Source: Actinomycetes bacterium (GTDB taxonomy: Bacteria; Actinomycetota; Actinomycetes; Actinomycetales; Microbacteriaceae). From it: a stretch of DNA of 40,293 nucleotides. The notes beneath the pieces were generated by a model. The model had not been told where the DNA came from, made no database searches, and saw only the letters and a program-made list of their open reading frames with translations. Where the stretch lies: assembly GCA_023386365.1 (NCBI GenBank), contig JAEWJX010000107.1, positions 1 through 40,293 on the forward strand, given 5' to 3'. Position numbers and translations under genes: made by a program. Below are positions 22,402-30,110 of the stretch, in pieces (position 1 is the stretch's first letter; each line of letters opens with the position of its first letter).

Positions 22402-23004
22402 GTGACGCGCATGCCTGCCACCGAACGCCGGGTCGCACTCGCGCACGCCGCCCTCGCCGTCGTCGATCGTGACGGCGTGCACGCGGCCACCACCCGCGCG
22501 ATCGTCGCCGAAGCCCAGATGCCGCTGTCGAGCTTCCACTACGCGGTGCCGTCGCGCGACGACCTGCTGCGCGACGTCGTCGAACTGGTCGTCGCCGACG
22601 AGACGGATGCCGCCCTCGCGGGTCTGCTGGCCGACGCCGTCGACGTGCACGACGCCATGCGCCGCACCCTCACCGCCTACCTCGATCACGTGCGCACCGC
22701 CCCAGGACGCGAGCAGGCGATGTTCGAGCTCACCCAGTACGCGCTGCGCACCCCCGACCTCGACGACCTGCCGGCCGAACAGTACGCGCGCTACCACGCC
22801 ACCGCGCAGGCGCTGCTCACCGCCGCCGAAACGCACCTCGGCATCCGGTGGACGGTGCCCGTCGCCGACCTCGCCCGACTCGTCGTCACCATCACCGACG
22901 GCATCACCCTCGCCTGGCTCGCCGACCGTGACGACCAAGCAGCCCTCACCACCATCGACCTCGCGACCGCGGCCATCGTGCCGTTCGCGGAACCCGCCGT
23001 CTGA
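22402..23004 (+). CDS. TetR-family regulator of the MFS/PLP/FAD-oxidase operon
   Basis: A 200-residue TetR-type protein. The helix-turn-helix spans about residues 10-52 (RRVALAHAALAVVDRDGVHAATTRAIVAEAQMPLSSFHYAV). The recognition helix LSSFHYAVPSRDDLL and the following helix resemble the TetR/QacR type. The C-terminal ligand domain is helical. GTG 22402 follows AGGAGA at 5 nt spacing. It is first in a same-strand cluster and only 29 bp upstream of the MFS gene, so it is probably cotranscribed. The dyad at 22354-22365 is its likely operator. Confidence 0.92.
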   Translation: MTRMPATERRVALAHAALAVVDRDGVHAATTRAIVAEAQMPLSSFHYAVPSRDDLLRDVVELVVADETDAALAGLLADAVDVHDAMRRTLTAYLDHVRTAPGREQAMFELTQYALRTPDLDDLPAEQYARYHATAQALLTAAETHLGIRWTVPVADLARLVVTITDGITLAWLADRDDQAALTTIDLATAAIVPFAEPAV

Positions 23005-23033
23005 CGGCACCGATCCCCACCACAGGAGACGAC

Positions 23034-24317
23034 ATGACCGCACCCGACACAACCGCGAAGGCATCGCCTGCCGCGTTCGCTGAACCGCAGCGCGCCGTCA
23101 CCGGTGCCTGGATCGGCGCCTTCGCCGCCGCCTGGCTGGGCGTGTGGATGGCGCAGCTGGGCCCCTTCCAGGTGCTGCTGCCGGTGCAGGTGGATGCCGA
23201 GATCGGCAAGCCGCAGGACTGGACCGACTCGGTGGTCGCGTTCGGCATCGTCTCCGGCATCGCGGGAGCCGCCGCGATCATCGCGTTCCCAGTGACGGGC
23301 TTCCTCTCCGACCGCACCACCTCCAAGCTGGGCCGCCGCCGCCCGTGGGTGCTGGGAGGTGCCGCCCTCTTCGCCGCATCGCTCGTCGCCCTCGGGTTCG
23401 TGCACGGCATCGTCGCGATCGCCGTCTTCTGGGCGCTCACCATCGTCGGGTTCTGTGTGCTCGCATCCGCGCTCACCGCCCTCATCTCCGACCTCGTGCC
23501 GGTGCGTCAGCGCGGCTTCGTCTCGGGCTGGATGTCGGCGCCGCAGGCGGTCGGCATCATCCTCGGCGTGCTGCTGATCACCGAGGTGTTCGTCACCGTC
23601 ACCCTCGGCTACATCGCCATGGCGATCGGCCTCGCGATCCTCGTGCTCCCTGTCGTGTTCTTCACGAAGGAGACCCCGATCACAAAGGAGCAGCGTCCGG
23701 AGGCCACCGCATCCGCGTTCTTCCGCGGCATGTGGATCTCGCCCAAGAAGCACCCCGACTTCGCGTGGACCCTCACCAGCCGCGTGTTCGTGAACACCGG
23801 CAACGCGCTCGGCACCGGCCTGCTCCTCTACTACCTGGCGTTCGGACTCGAGATCGGCATCGACGACGCCGAAGAGGCGCTGCTGCCGCTGATCGTCGTC
23901 TACCTGGTGTGCGTGGTGCTCACCGCGCTCGTCGTCGGATACCTGTCGGACCGCCTCGCACGGCGCAAGATCTTCGTCATCTGGGGTTCGCTCGCCCAGG
24001 CGATCGCCGCGTTCGTGCTCGTGTTCGTCACCAGCTACGAGGCCACCTTCGTCGCCGGTGCACTGCTCGGCCTCGGCTACGGCGCGTTCCTCGCCGTCGA
24101 CCAGGCGCTCGCCACCCAGGTGCTGCCCGACCCGCACGACCGCGGCAAGGACCTCGGCATCATGAACATCGCCTTCCAGGTGCCGCAGGCGCTCGCCCCG
24201 CTGCTGGGTGCGCTCGTCGTCGACGCGCTCGGCGGATTCCGTGGCCTGTTCATGCTGTCGGCGATCGCCGCCACCATCGGCGCGCTCGTCGTGTCGCTCG
24301 TGCGCGACGTCAAGTAG
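23034..24317 (+). CDS. MFS transporter, sugar-symporter-like (paralogue 2, in the catabolic operon)
   Basis: A 427-residue, 12-helix transporter closely related to the one at 19389-20681. The cytoplasmic loop reads SDRTTSKLGRRRPWVLGG, the GRRRP motif of SLC45/sucrose-type MFS symporters. The second-half loop is LSDRLARRKIFVIWG. It also carries FTKETPITKEQRPEA and GNALGTGLLLYYLAF. The start has AGGAG 5 nt before ATG. It lies between the tetR and the PLP enzyme gene, so its substrate is likely what the two downstream enzymes process. Uptake is more likely than export for a catabolic arrangement, but this is inference. Confidence 0.93.
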   Translation: MTAPDTTAKASPAAFAEPQRAVTGAWIGAFAAAWLGVWMAQLGPFQVLLPVQVDAEIGKPQDWTDSVVAFGIVSGIAGAAAIIAFPVTGFLSDRTTSKLGRRRPWVLGGAALFAASLVALGFVHGIVAIAVFWALTIVGFCVLASALTALISDLVPVRQRGFVSGWMSAPQAVGIILGVLLITEVFVTVTLGYIAMAIGLAILVLPVVFFTKETPITKEQRPEATASAFFRGMWISPKKHPDFAWTLTSRVFVNTGNALGTGLLLYYLAFGLEIGIDDAEEALLPLIVVYLVCVVLTALVVGYLSDRLARRKIFVIWGSLAQAIAAFVLVFVTSYEATFVAGALLGLGYGAFLAVDQALATQVLPDPHDRGKDLGIMNIAFQVPQALAPLLGALVVDALGGFRGLFMLSAIAATIGALVVSLVRDVK

Positions 24318-24349
24318 TCGCCCCGCATCCCCCGCACAAGAGAACGAAC

Positions 24350-25570
24350 GTGACCTTCACCCTCACCCCTCAGAACGACCGGCCGTGGCAGAAGCCCGCG
24401 GAGTGGTGGCCGCGACTGGCCTCCGCCACGGCCGGTGTCGAACCGCCGTACGGTGTCATCTCCGTGGAGGCGCTCGCCGCGAACGCCCACGACATGCTCG
24501 CCCGCGCGCAGGGCACCCCGATCCGGGTGGCCAGCAAGTCGGTGCGGGTGCGCGAGGTGCTGGATGCGGTGCTCGCCCTCCCCGGGTACCACGGCATCCT
24601 CGCCTACACGCTGCCGGAGGCGCTGTGGTTGGCGGAGACGCACGAGGATGTGGTGGTCGGCTACCCGAGCGCCGACCTGCTGGCCATCGCGAAGCTCGCC
24701 GCCGATGAGGAGCTCGCGTCGCGGGTGACTCTCATGATCGACTCGCTCACCCACCTCGACCTCATCGACTCGGTGGCGCCCGCCTCGCAGCGCGCCACCA
24801 TCCGGGTGTGCCTCGAGCTCGACGCCTCGTACCGCAACCCGGTGCTCGGGCATGTGGGCGTTCGTCGTTCGCCGATCCACGAGCCCGCTGAGGCCGCATC
24901 CATCGCCGCCGCGATCGCGAAGCGTCCCGGTTTCGCGCTGGTGGGGATGATGGGGTACGAGGCGCAGATCGCCGGCGTCGGCAACAAGGGGGTCGGCAAG
25001 TTCGCGATCCGCGCGATGCAGAAGGCGTCGAGCGCCGAACTGCGTGAGCGTCGCGGTGCGGCGGTCGCCGCGGTGCGCAAGGTCGCCGACCTGGAGTTCG
25101 TGAACGGCGGCGGCACCGGCTCGCTCGAGTCGACCCACGCCGACCCGTCGGTCACCGAGATCGCCGCCGGCTCGGGACTGATCGGACCGCTGCTCTTCGA
25201 CGGGTACCAGCACTTCCAGCCGGCGCCCGCCGCATCCTTCGCGATGAGCGTGGTGCGTCGCCCGGGCGCCGACATCGCCACCGTGCTCGGCGGAGGATGG
25301 ATCGCGTCCGGCCCTCCCGGAGAGGACCGGCTGCCGCGACCCGTCTGGCCCGAAGGCCTGAAGTACCTGCCGCGCGAAGCGGCCGGGGAGGTGCAGTCGC
25401 CCGTACAGGGTGAGGCCGCACGCGACCTGAAGGTGGGCGACCGGGTGTGGTTCCGGCACGTGAAGGCCGGGGAACTCTCGGAGCACCTCAACGAGTTCGT
25501 GCTCGTCGAGGACGGCGCGATCGCTGGCCGCATCCCCACCTACCGTGGAGAAGGGAAGGCGTTCCTGTGA
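24350..25570 (+). CDS. PLP-dependent alanine-racemase-fold enzyme (amino acid deaminase/D-threonine aldolase-like)
   Basis: A 406-residue protein of the fold-type III PLP family. The N-terminal TIM barrel (about 30-280) has the cofactor lysine in RVASKSVRVREVL (K63) and VNGGGTGS near 250 as the phosphate-binding loop. The C-terminal beta domain has FRHVKAGELSEHLNEFVLV, which carries metal/active-site His residues as in D-threonine aldolase. It is annotated in actinobacteria as amino acid deaminase/aldolase, but the reaction is unproven. The GTG at 24350 follows an AAGAGA stretch. The much longer frame to 23144 is a shadow of the MFS gene. Its stop overlaps the oxidase start (GTGA, 25567-25570), so the two enzymes are translationally coupled and probably act in sequence. 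Confidence 0.88.
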   Translation: MTFTLTPQNDRPWQKPAEWWPRLASATAGVEPPYGVISVEALAANAHDMLARAQGTPIRVASKSVRVREVLDAVLALPGYHGILAYTLPEALWLAETHEDVVVGYPSADLLAIAKLAADEELASRVTLMIDSLTHLDLIDSVAPASQRATIRVCLELDASYRNPVLGHVGVRRSPIHEPAEAASIAAAIAKRPGFALVGMMGYEAQIAGVGNKGVGKFAIRAMQKASSAELRERRGAAVAAVRKVADLEFVNGGGTGSLESTHADPSVTEIAAGSGLIGPLLFDGYQHFQPAPAASFAMSVVRRPGADIATVLGGGWIASGPPGEDRLPRPVWPEGLKYLPREAAGEVQSPVQGEAARDLKVGDRVWFRHVKAGELSEHLNEFVLVEDGAIAGRIPTYRGEGKAFL

Positions 25571-26913
25571 CCGCCACCGCACACGACCAGACCGCCGAAG
25601 CGCGCCTGCGCAGTTCGTCGCCGTGGCGGAACTGGGGACGCTCCGAAGGGTCGCGGCCCGTCTTCCGCGCCTCGCCGTCGAGCGTCGCCGAGGTGCAGGC
25701 GGTCGTCCGCGCCGCCCGCGAGCGCGGTCTGCCGCTGAAGGTCGTCGGCGCCGGGCACAGCTTCACCGCGATCGCCGCGACCGACGGCATCCTCGTCGAC
25801 CTCGACAACCTGCAGGGCGTGCTCGCCGTCGACGAGGCGACCGGTCAGGTCACCCTCGCCGCCGGCACCCGCCTGTACCAGCTGCCCGAACTGCTCGCGC
25901 CGTTCGGCCTCGCTCTGCAGAACATGGGCGACATCGACCGGCAGTCGATCGCCGGCGCCACCTCCACGGGCACCCACGGCACCGGCTTCGCGTTCGGCGG
26001 TCTCGCCACCACCATCACGCGTGCGGTGCTGGTCACCGGCGACGGCAGCGTGCTCGAGGTGAGCGAGACCTCGAACCCCGAACTGCTGCCCGCGGTGCGT
26101 CTCGGGCTCGGCGCCCTCGGCGTGCTGGTCGAGATCACCATCCAGTGCGTGCCCGCGTACCTGCTGCACGCGGTCGAGCATCCGGAGCCGTTCGAGGTGA
26201 TCGACGAGTTCCGTGCCCGCTCCGAGGCGGTCGACCACTTCGAGCTGTACTGGTGGCCGCACACCGACAAGGTGATGACGAAGACCAACACTCGCCTGCC
26301 CGTGGATGCCGGCCGCAAGCCCGTCGGCCCGGTGGCGAACTGGGTGGAGGAGCGGCTCATGTCGAACGGCGCGCTCGGCCTGATGTGCAACATCGGCCGC
26401 ATCGCACCCTCGATGACGCCCGGCATCAACCGCCTCGCCACGAAGGTGTACGGCGACCGCGAGTACACCGACCACTCGTACGAGGTTTTCACCGCGCCCC
26501 GCAACGTGCGGTTCCGCGAGATGGAGTACGCGCTGCCGCTCGACGAGGTGCCCGCCGCCCTGCACGAACTGCGCGCCATGATCGACGCGTCCGGCTGGTC
26601 GATCTCGTTCCCCGTCGAGGTGCGCGCCGCCGCCCCCGACGAGAACTGGATGTCGACCGCCCACGGTCGCGAGTCCGGCTACATCGCCGTGCACCGCTAC
26701 GTGAAGGACGACCCGGAGGCGTACTTCCGCGCCGCCGAGAAGATCTTCCTCGCCCACGGCGGTCGCCCCCACTGGGGCAAGATGCACTTCCTCGACCACA
26801 CCGATTTCGCCGAGCGCTACCCGCGTTTCAGCGATTTCGTGGGTGTGCGTGGCAAGCTCGACCCTGATCGGGTCTTCCAGAATCCGTACCTGGAGCGCGT
26901 CCTCGGTCGCTAG
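25567..26913 (+). CDS. FAD-linked D-arabinono-1,4-lactone / alditol oxidase family protein
   Basis: A 448-residue flavoprotein of the vanillyl-alcohol-oxidase superfamily. The FAD-binding PCMH domain (about 30-200) has LKVVGAGHSFTAIAATDG, whose His64 matches the residue that covalently binds FAD in alditol oxidase. NMGDIDRQSIAGATSTGTHGTG follows. The C-terminal ALO domain ends with RPHWGKMHFLD and DPDRVFQNPYLERVLG, typical of aldonolactone oxidases (L-gulono- or D-arabinono-1,4-lactone) and alditol/xylitol oxidases. It would oxidise a sugar lactone or polyol, passing electrons to O2 or another acceptor. It is coupled to the PLP enzyme by a 4-bp overlap and is last in the operon, before a terminator. 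Confidence 0.93.
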   Translation: MTATAHDQTAEARLRSSSPWRNWGRSEGSRPVFRASPSSVAEVQAVVRAARERGLPLKVVGAGHSFTAIAATDGILVDLDNLQGVLAVDEATGQVTLAAGTRLYQLPELLAPFGLALQNMGDIDRQSIAGATSTGTHGTGFAFGGLATTITRAVLVTGDGSVLEVSETSNPELLPAVRLGLGALGVLVEITIQCVPAYLLHAVEHPEPFEVIDEFRARSEAVDHFELYWWPHTDKVMTKTNTRLPVDAGRKPVGPVANWVEERLMSNGALGLMCNIGRIAPSMTPGINRLATKVYGDREYTDHSYEVFTAPRNVRFREMEYALPLDEVPAALHELRAMIDASGWSISFPVEVRAAAPDENWMSTAHGRESGYIAVHRYVKDDPEAYFRAAEKIFLAHGGRPHWGKMHFLDHTDFAERYPRFSDFVGVRGKLDPDRVFQNPYLERVLGR

Positions 26914-26925
26914 CTCAGGTCGGTA

Positions 26926-26966
26926 GGCGGGTCGCACGGTCGGGGGGCCATGCGACCCGCCGTTTT
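26926..26966 (+). terminator. Rho-independent-like terminator of the TetR-MFS-PLP-FAD operon
   Basis: Perfect 11-bp arms GGCGGGTCGCA (26926-26936) and TGCGACCCGCC (26951-26961), a 14-nt loop, then gTTTT (26962-26966). It is the clearest terminator in the window. It starts 12 bp after the oxidase stop. Confidence 0.8.
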
Positions 26967-27700
26967 CATGCGGTGCGGCGCCGCAACGTGAGGGCGGCGA
27001 GCACGAGCGCGCCGACGGCGAACGCGGCGACGATCGCGACGTCGACGAGCACGTCGCCCGTGGCGTCCGCCTCCGTCGTCACCGTGTTCAGGGCGTCGAT
27101 CGAGTACGACAGCGGCAACCAGTTGGAGATCGCCTCCAGCACCTCCGGCATCTGGTCGCGCGGCAGGAAGATGCCGCCGAGCAGGATCTGCGGCGCCACG
27201 AACACGGGCATGAACTGCACCACCTGGAACTCGGTGCGGGCGAACGCACTCGCGAGCAACCCCAGCATGGTTCCGAGCAGGCCGTTCACCGCCGCCACCA
27301 GGATCAGCAGCCATGCGCCGCCCTCCACCTCCAGCCCGCACACCCACACCGCGTACGACGACGCGACGATCGCCTGCAGCACCGCCAGCAGACCGAACGC
27401 GAGTGCGTAGCCGCCGATGAAGTCGCCCTTGCCGAGCGGCATCACCAGCAGACGCTCCAGGGTGCCGGAGCGGCGCTCGCGCAGTGTGGTGATGCTCGTC
27501 ACCAGGAACATCACGATGAACGGGAAAAGCCCCAACATCGCGGGGCCCACGGATGCGAACACCGGGGTGTCGTCGAAGATCCACGCGATCAGGCCGATGA
27601 GCAGCGCCGGCACCACCAGCAGCAGCCCGATGGTGCGCGGGTCGTGGCGGATCTGCGTGAGCACGCGGCCTGCGGTGGCGAATGTCAGCCGCGGGTTCAT
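26966..27700 (-). CDS. ABC-2 type exporter permease
   Basis: A 244-residue membrane protein with six hydrophobic segments. It starts MNPRLTFATAGRVLTQIRHDPRTIGLL, typical of the NodJ/DrrB-like ABC-2 family. The conserved loop LRERRSGTLERLLVMPLGKGDFIGGY follows the second helix, and QILLGGIFLPRDQMPEVLEAISNWLPLSYSIDAL follows the fifth. Its ATG overlaps the stop of the ATPase gene (27697-27700), so the two form a coupled exporter. The substrate (drug or lipid) is not evident. Confidence 0.92.
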   Translation of the reverse strand: MNPRLTFATAGRVLTQIRHDPRTIGLLLVVPALLIGLIAWIFDDTPVFASVGPAMLGLFPFIVMFLVTSITTLRERRSGTLERLLVMPLGKGDFIGGYALAFGLLAVLQAIVASSYAVWVCGLEVEGGAWLLILVAAVNGLLGTMLGLLASAFARTEFQVVQFMPVFVAPQILLGGIFLPRDQMPEVLEAISNWLPLSYSIDALNTVTTEADATGDVLVDVAIVAAFAVGALVLAALTLRRRTA

Positions 27701-28428
27701 GCCGCATCCCCTCGCGCCGCGCGCTCCAGCAGCACCAGGAACGCTTCGTCGTGGTCGGTGGTACCGGTGGCGGTGAGCAGGCCGTCGGGGGTGTCGTCGG
27801 CGATGATGCGACCCTCCCGCAACAGCAGCAGCCGGTCGCAGCGCCGCGCCTCATCCATCACGTGACTCGACACCAGCAGGGTGGTGCCGGATGCGGCGAG
27901 TCTCGCGAACAGCTCCCACAGCTCCTTGCGCAGCAGCGGGTCGAGCCCGACGGTCGGCTCGTCGAGCACCAGCAGCTTCGGGTCGCCCAGCAGCGCGATG
28001 CCCAGCGAGACGCGGCTGCGTTGGCCGCCCGACAGGTTCGCGGCCAGCGCCCGCCTCTCGCCGCCGAGGCCGACCTCCGCCACAACGCGGTCCACATCCG
28101 ACCTCGGCGAATCCAGCACGCGCCGGAAGTAGTCGAGGTTCTGCTCCACCGTGAGGTCGTCGTAGATCGCCGCCGACTGCGCCATGTAGCCCACCCGGTG
28201 CCGCAGCGCCCGATGCCCGGCGGGGTGCCCGAGCACGTCGATGGTGCCGGATGCGGTGCGCTGCGCCCCGATGACGGCGCGCATGAGGGTGGTCTTGCCG
28301 GAGCCGGAGGGGCCGAGCAGCCCCACCACCTGACCGCTGGGCACACGCACGTCGATACCGTGCAGCACCTCGGTGCGACCACGTCGCACCACGAGACCGT
28401 CGACGACGACGGCATCCGTGTTCGTCAC
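27697..28428 (-). CDS. ABC exporter ATP-binding protein (DrrA/NodI-like)
   Basis: A 243-residue ATPase: Walker A GPSGSGKTT (about 40-48), signature LSGGQRSRVSLGIAL (about 133), Walker B LLVLDEPTVGLDP and H-loop LVSSHVMDEA. It has no long C-terminal domain, unlike the ATPase at 10911. The GTG start at 28428 is preceded by TAGGCT exactly 6 nt upstream, so it is probably translated from a leaderless mRNA. It is divergent from lemA across 60 bp that hold two back-to-back promoters. Confidence 0.94.
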   Translation of the reverse strand: MTNTDAVVVDGLVVRRGRTEVLHGIDVRVPSGQVVGLLGPSGSGKTTLMRAVIGAQRTASGTIDVLGHPAGHRALRHRVGYMAQSAAIYDDLTVEQNLDYFRRVLDSPRSDVDRVVAEVGLGGERRALAANLSGGQRSRVSLGIALLGDPKLLVLDEPTVGLDPLLRKELWELFARLAASGTTLLVSSHVMDEARRCDRLLLLREGRIIADDTPDGLLTATGTTDHDEAFLVLLERAARGDAA

Positions 28429-28434
28429 GCAGGA

Positions 28435-28440
28435 AGCCTA
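28435..28440 (-). promoter_or_regulatory. Leaderless -10 hexamer for the ABC exporter (TAGGCT)
   Basis: Minus strand: TAGGCT, 6 nt (tcctgc), GTG at 28428. No -35 consensus is recognisable. Confidence 0.55.
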
Positions 28441-28476
28441 GAGCGAACGTACGGCCGGGGCACCCCTCCCGGACCA

Positions 28477-28482
28477 TAAGAT
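28477..28482 (+). promoter_or_regulatory. Leaderless -10 hexamer for lemA (TAAGAT)
   Basis: TAAGAT, 6 nt (gcgggt), ATG at 28489. It is divergent from the TAGGCT hexamer 36 bp away. Confidence 0.6.
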
Positions 28483-28488
28483 GCGGGT

Positions 28489-29052
28489 ATGGAATGGGTC
28501 ATCATCGGCATCATCGTGCTGCTCGTCGTCGTCATCGGCATCTACCTGTGGTCGACGTACAACGGGCTCGTCAAGCTGAACGTGCGCGTCGACGAGGCGT
28601 GGAGCGACATCACGGTGCAGCTGAAGCGCCGCGCCGACCTCATCCCGAACCTCATCGAGTCGGTGAAGGGCTACGCCGCGCACGAGAAGACGGTCTTCGA
28701 GGATGTCACGAAGGCCCGCGCCGAGACGCTCAGCGCGCAGGGCCCGGCTGAGGCGTCGGCCGCCGAGAACCACCTGCAGTCGGCCCTCAAGTCGATCTTC
28801 GCGGTCGCCGAGGCCTACCCGCAGCTGCAGGCGAACCAGAACTTCCTGCAGCTGCAGGCCGAGCTGGTCGACACCGAAGACAAGATCCAGGCGTCGCGCC
28901 GGTTCTACAACGGCGGTGTGCGCGAGCTGAACACGAAGATCAAGATCTTCCCCAACACGCTGTTCGTGCGCGGCCTCGGTTTCACCGAGCGCGCCTTCTT
29001 CGAGGTGGACGAGCCGGCGGCGATCGCCGAGCCGCCTCGCGTGCAGTTTTGA
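28489..29052 (+). CDS. lemA: LemA family protein
   Basis: A 187-residue LemA-type protein. It has an N-terminal transmembrane helix (about 2-21, EWVIIGIIVLLVVVIGIYLW) with a short outside terminus, then a helical bundle. The conserved blocks are YNGLVKLNVRVDEAWSDITVQLKRRADLIPNLIESVKGYAAHE, AYPQLQANQNFLQLQAELVDTEDKIQASRRFYNGGVRELN and FPNTLF. LemA function is unclear. It is often next to the membrane protease HtpX, as here, suggesting a shared role in membrane protein quality control. The start is supported by TAAGAT at 6 nt. The stop TGA lies inside a 15-bp hairpin arm. Confidence 0.95.
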   Translation: MEWVIIGIIVLLVVVIGIYLWSTYNGLVKLNVRVDEAWSDITVQLKRRADLIPNLIESVKGYAAHEKTVFEDVTKARAETLSAQGPAEASAAENHLQSALKSIFAVAEAYPQLQANQNFLQLQAELVDTEDKIQASRRFYNGGVRELNTKIKIFPNTLFVRGLGFTERAFFEVDEPAAIAEPPRVQF

Positions 29053-29088
29053 TCGAAGCGGATATCCTCCGGAATCCGCTTCGATCAA
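29049..29088. repeat. Perfect 15-bp inverted repeat between lemA and htpX
   Basis: Arms 29049-29063 (TTGATCGAAGCGGAT) and 29074-29088 (ATCCGCTTCGATCAA) with a 10-nt loop. The lemA stop codon (29050-29052) is inside the left arm. No T-run follows, and repeat copy B begins immediately after. It may limit read-through or protect the lemA 3' end so that htpX is expressed at a different level. Confidence 0.75.
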
Positions 29089-29129
29089 GGTCGAGTAGCG
29101 GCGCCGCTGGGGCGCTGCGTATCGAGACC
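29089..29129. repeat. Dispersed repeat, copy B (GGTCGAGTAGC ... GCGTATCGAGACC)
   Basis: 41 bp, the same length as copy A, with compensating changes at both ends (GGTC.../...GACC instead of GGTT.../...AACC). It abuts the lemA hairpin and lies in the lemA-htpX gap. Confidence 0.65.
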
Positions 29130-29163
29130 CCCACCCCTCTACACCCGAGCTGAAGTCGAACCC

Positions 29164-30057
29164 ATGTACTCCGCCATCGCGAAGAACAAGCGCAACACCG
29201 TGCTGATCATCGCCCTGTTCCTGCTGATCATCGGCGGGCTGGGTGTGCTGTTCGCGTGGCTGATGAACGGCGACTGGACGATCGCGATCGTCACGTTCGT
29301 GATCGCGGCCGTTTATGCCCTCATCCAGTACTTCGCGGCCACGTCGGAGACGCTCGCGCTGGCGGGGGCGCACCAGATCCAGAAGCAGGACAACCCCCGG
29401 CTGTACCGCATCGTCGAGAACCTGGCGATCACCGAGGGCATGCCGATGCCGAAGGTGTACATCATCGACGATCCGGCACCGAACGCGTTCGCCACCGGCC
29501 GCAACCCGGAGCACGCCGTCGTTGCGGCCACCACCGGGCTGCTGCAGATCATGGACGATTCGGAGCTCGAGGGCGTCATGGCGCACGAACTCGGGCACGT
29601 GAAGAACTACGACATCCGGGTGTCGCTGGTGGTGTTCGGTCTGGTGGTGGCGATCGGCCTGATCGCCGACATCCTGCTGCGGGTGACGATCTTCGGTGGC
29701 CGCGGCCGCTCGAACAACAACGGCGGTCCCGCGGCGATCATCATGCTGGCGGTGGGCCTTGCTGCGGCGATCCTCGCCCCGCTGATCGCGGCGGTCGTGC
29801 AGGCGGCCGTGTCGCGTCAGCGCGAGTACCTGGCGGATGCGACGGGCGCGATGACCACCCGGCATCCGGAGGCCCTCGCCCGTGCGCTCGAGAAGCTGCA
29901 GGCGTACGCGCGTCCGGTGCAGCGCACGAACACCTCCATGTCGCACCTGTGGATCTCCGACCCCAACAAGCCGGGTTTCATGCAGCGGTTGTTCGCCACG
30001 CATCCGCCGATCGACGACCGCGTGCAGCGCCTCCGCGACAACGCGGCCCGCTTCTAA
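29164..30057 (+). CDS. htpX: HtpX-like zinc membrane protease (M48)
   Basis: A 297-residue integral membrane metalloprotease that degrades damaged membrane proteins. Two N-terminal helices (about 12-32 and 38-58) precede a cytosolic catalytic region with FATGRNPEHAVVAATTG and the zinc motif HELGH (His141, Glu142, His145). After another helical pair comes SRQREYLADATGA, whose Glu221 is the third zinc ligand. Length and layout match HtpX. The ATG has no clear ribosome-binding site or -10 close by; expression may come from lemA read-through past the hairpin or from a promoter in the 111-bp gap. Confidence 0.95.
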   Translation: MYSAIAKNKRNTVLIIALFLLIIGGLGVLFAWLMNGDWTIAIVTFVIAAVYALIQYFAATSETLALAGAHQIQKQDNPRLYRIVENLAITEGMPMPKVYIIDDPAPNAFATGRNPEHAVVAATTGLLQIMDDSELEGVMAHELGHVKNYDIRVSLVVFGLVVAIGLIADILLRVTIFGGRGRSNNNGGPAAIIMLAVGLAAAILAPLIAAVVQAAVSRQREYLADATGAMTTRHPEALARALEKLQAYARPVQRTNTSMSHLWISDPNKPGFMQRLFATHPPIDDRVQRLRDNAARF

Positions 30058-30098
30058 CCCGGCACGTCAAGGGGGCGGCGCCGGCGCCGCCGCGGGTC

Positions 30099-30104
30099 TA
30101 CCGT
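30099..30104 (+). promoter_or_regulatory. Leaderless -10 hexamer (TACCGT) that fixes the EEP start
   Basis: TACCGT, 6 nt (gccctc), GTG at 30111. The open frame runs back through htpX, so this hexamer is the main evidence for the start. Confidence 0.5.
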
Positions 30105-30110
30105 GCCCTC

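Noticed and set aside
23144..24349. The 808-residue open frame (23144-25570) as an MFS-enzyme fusion
   Set aside because: The first 400 residues are an Arg/His/Pro-rich shadow of the MFS gene in another frame; the real PLP enzyme starts at GTG 24350.
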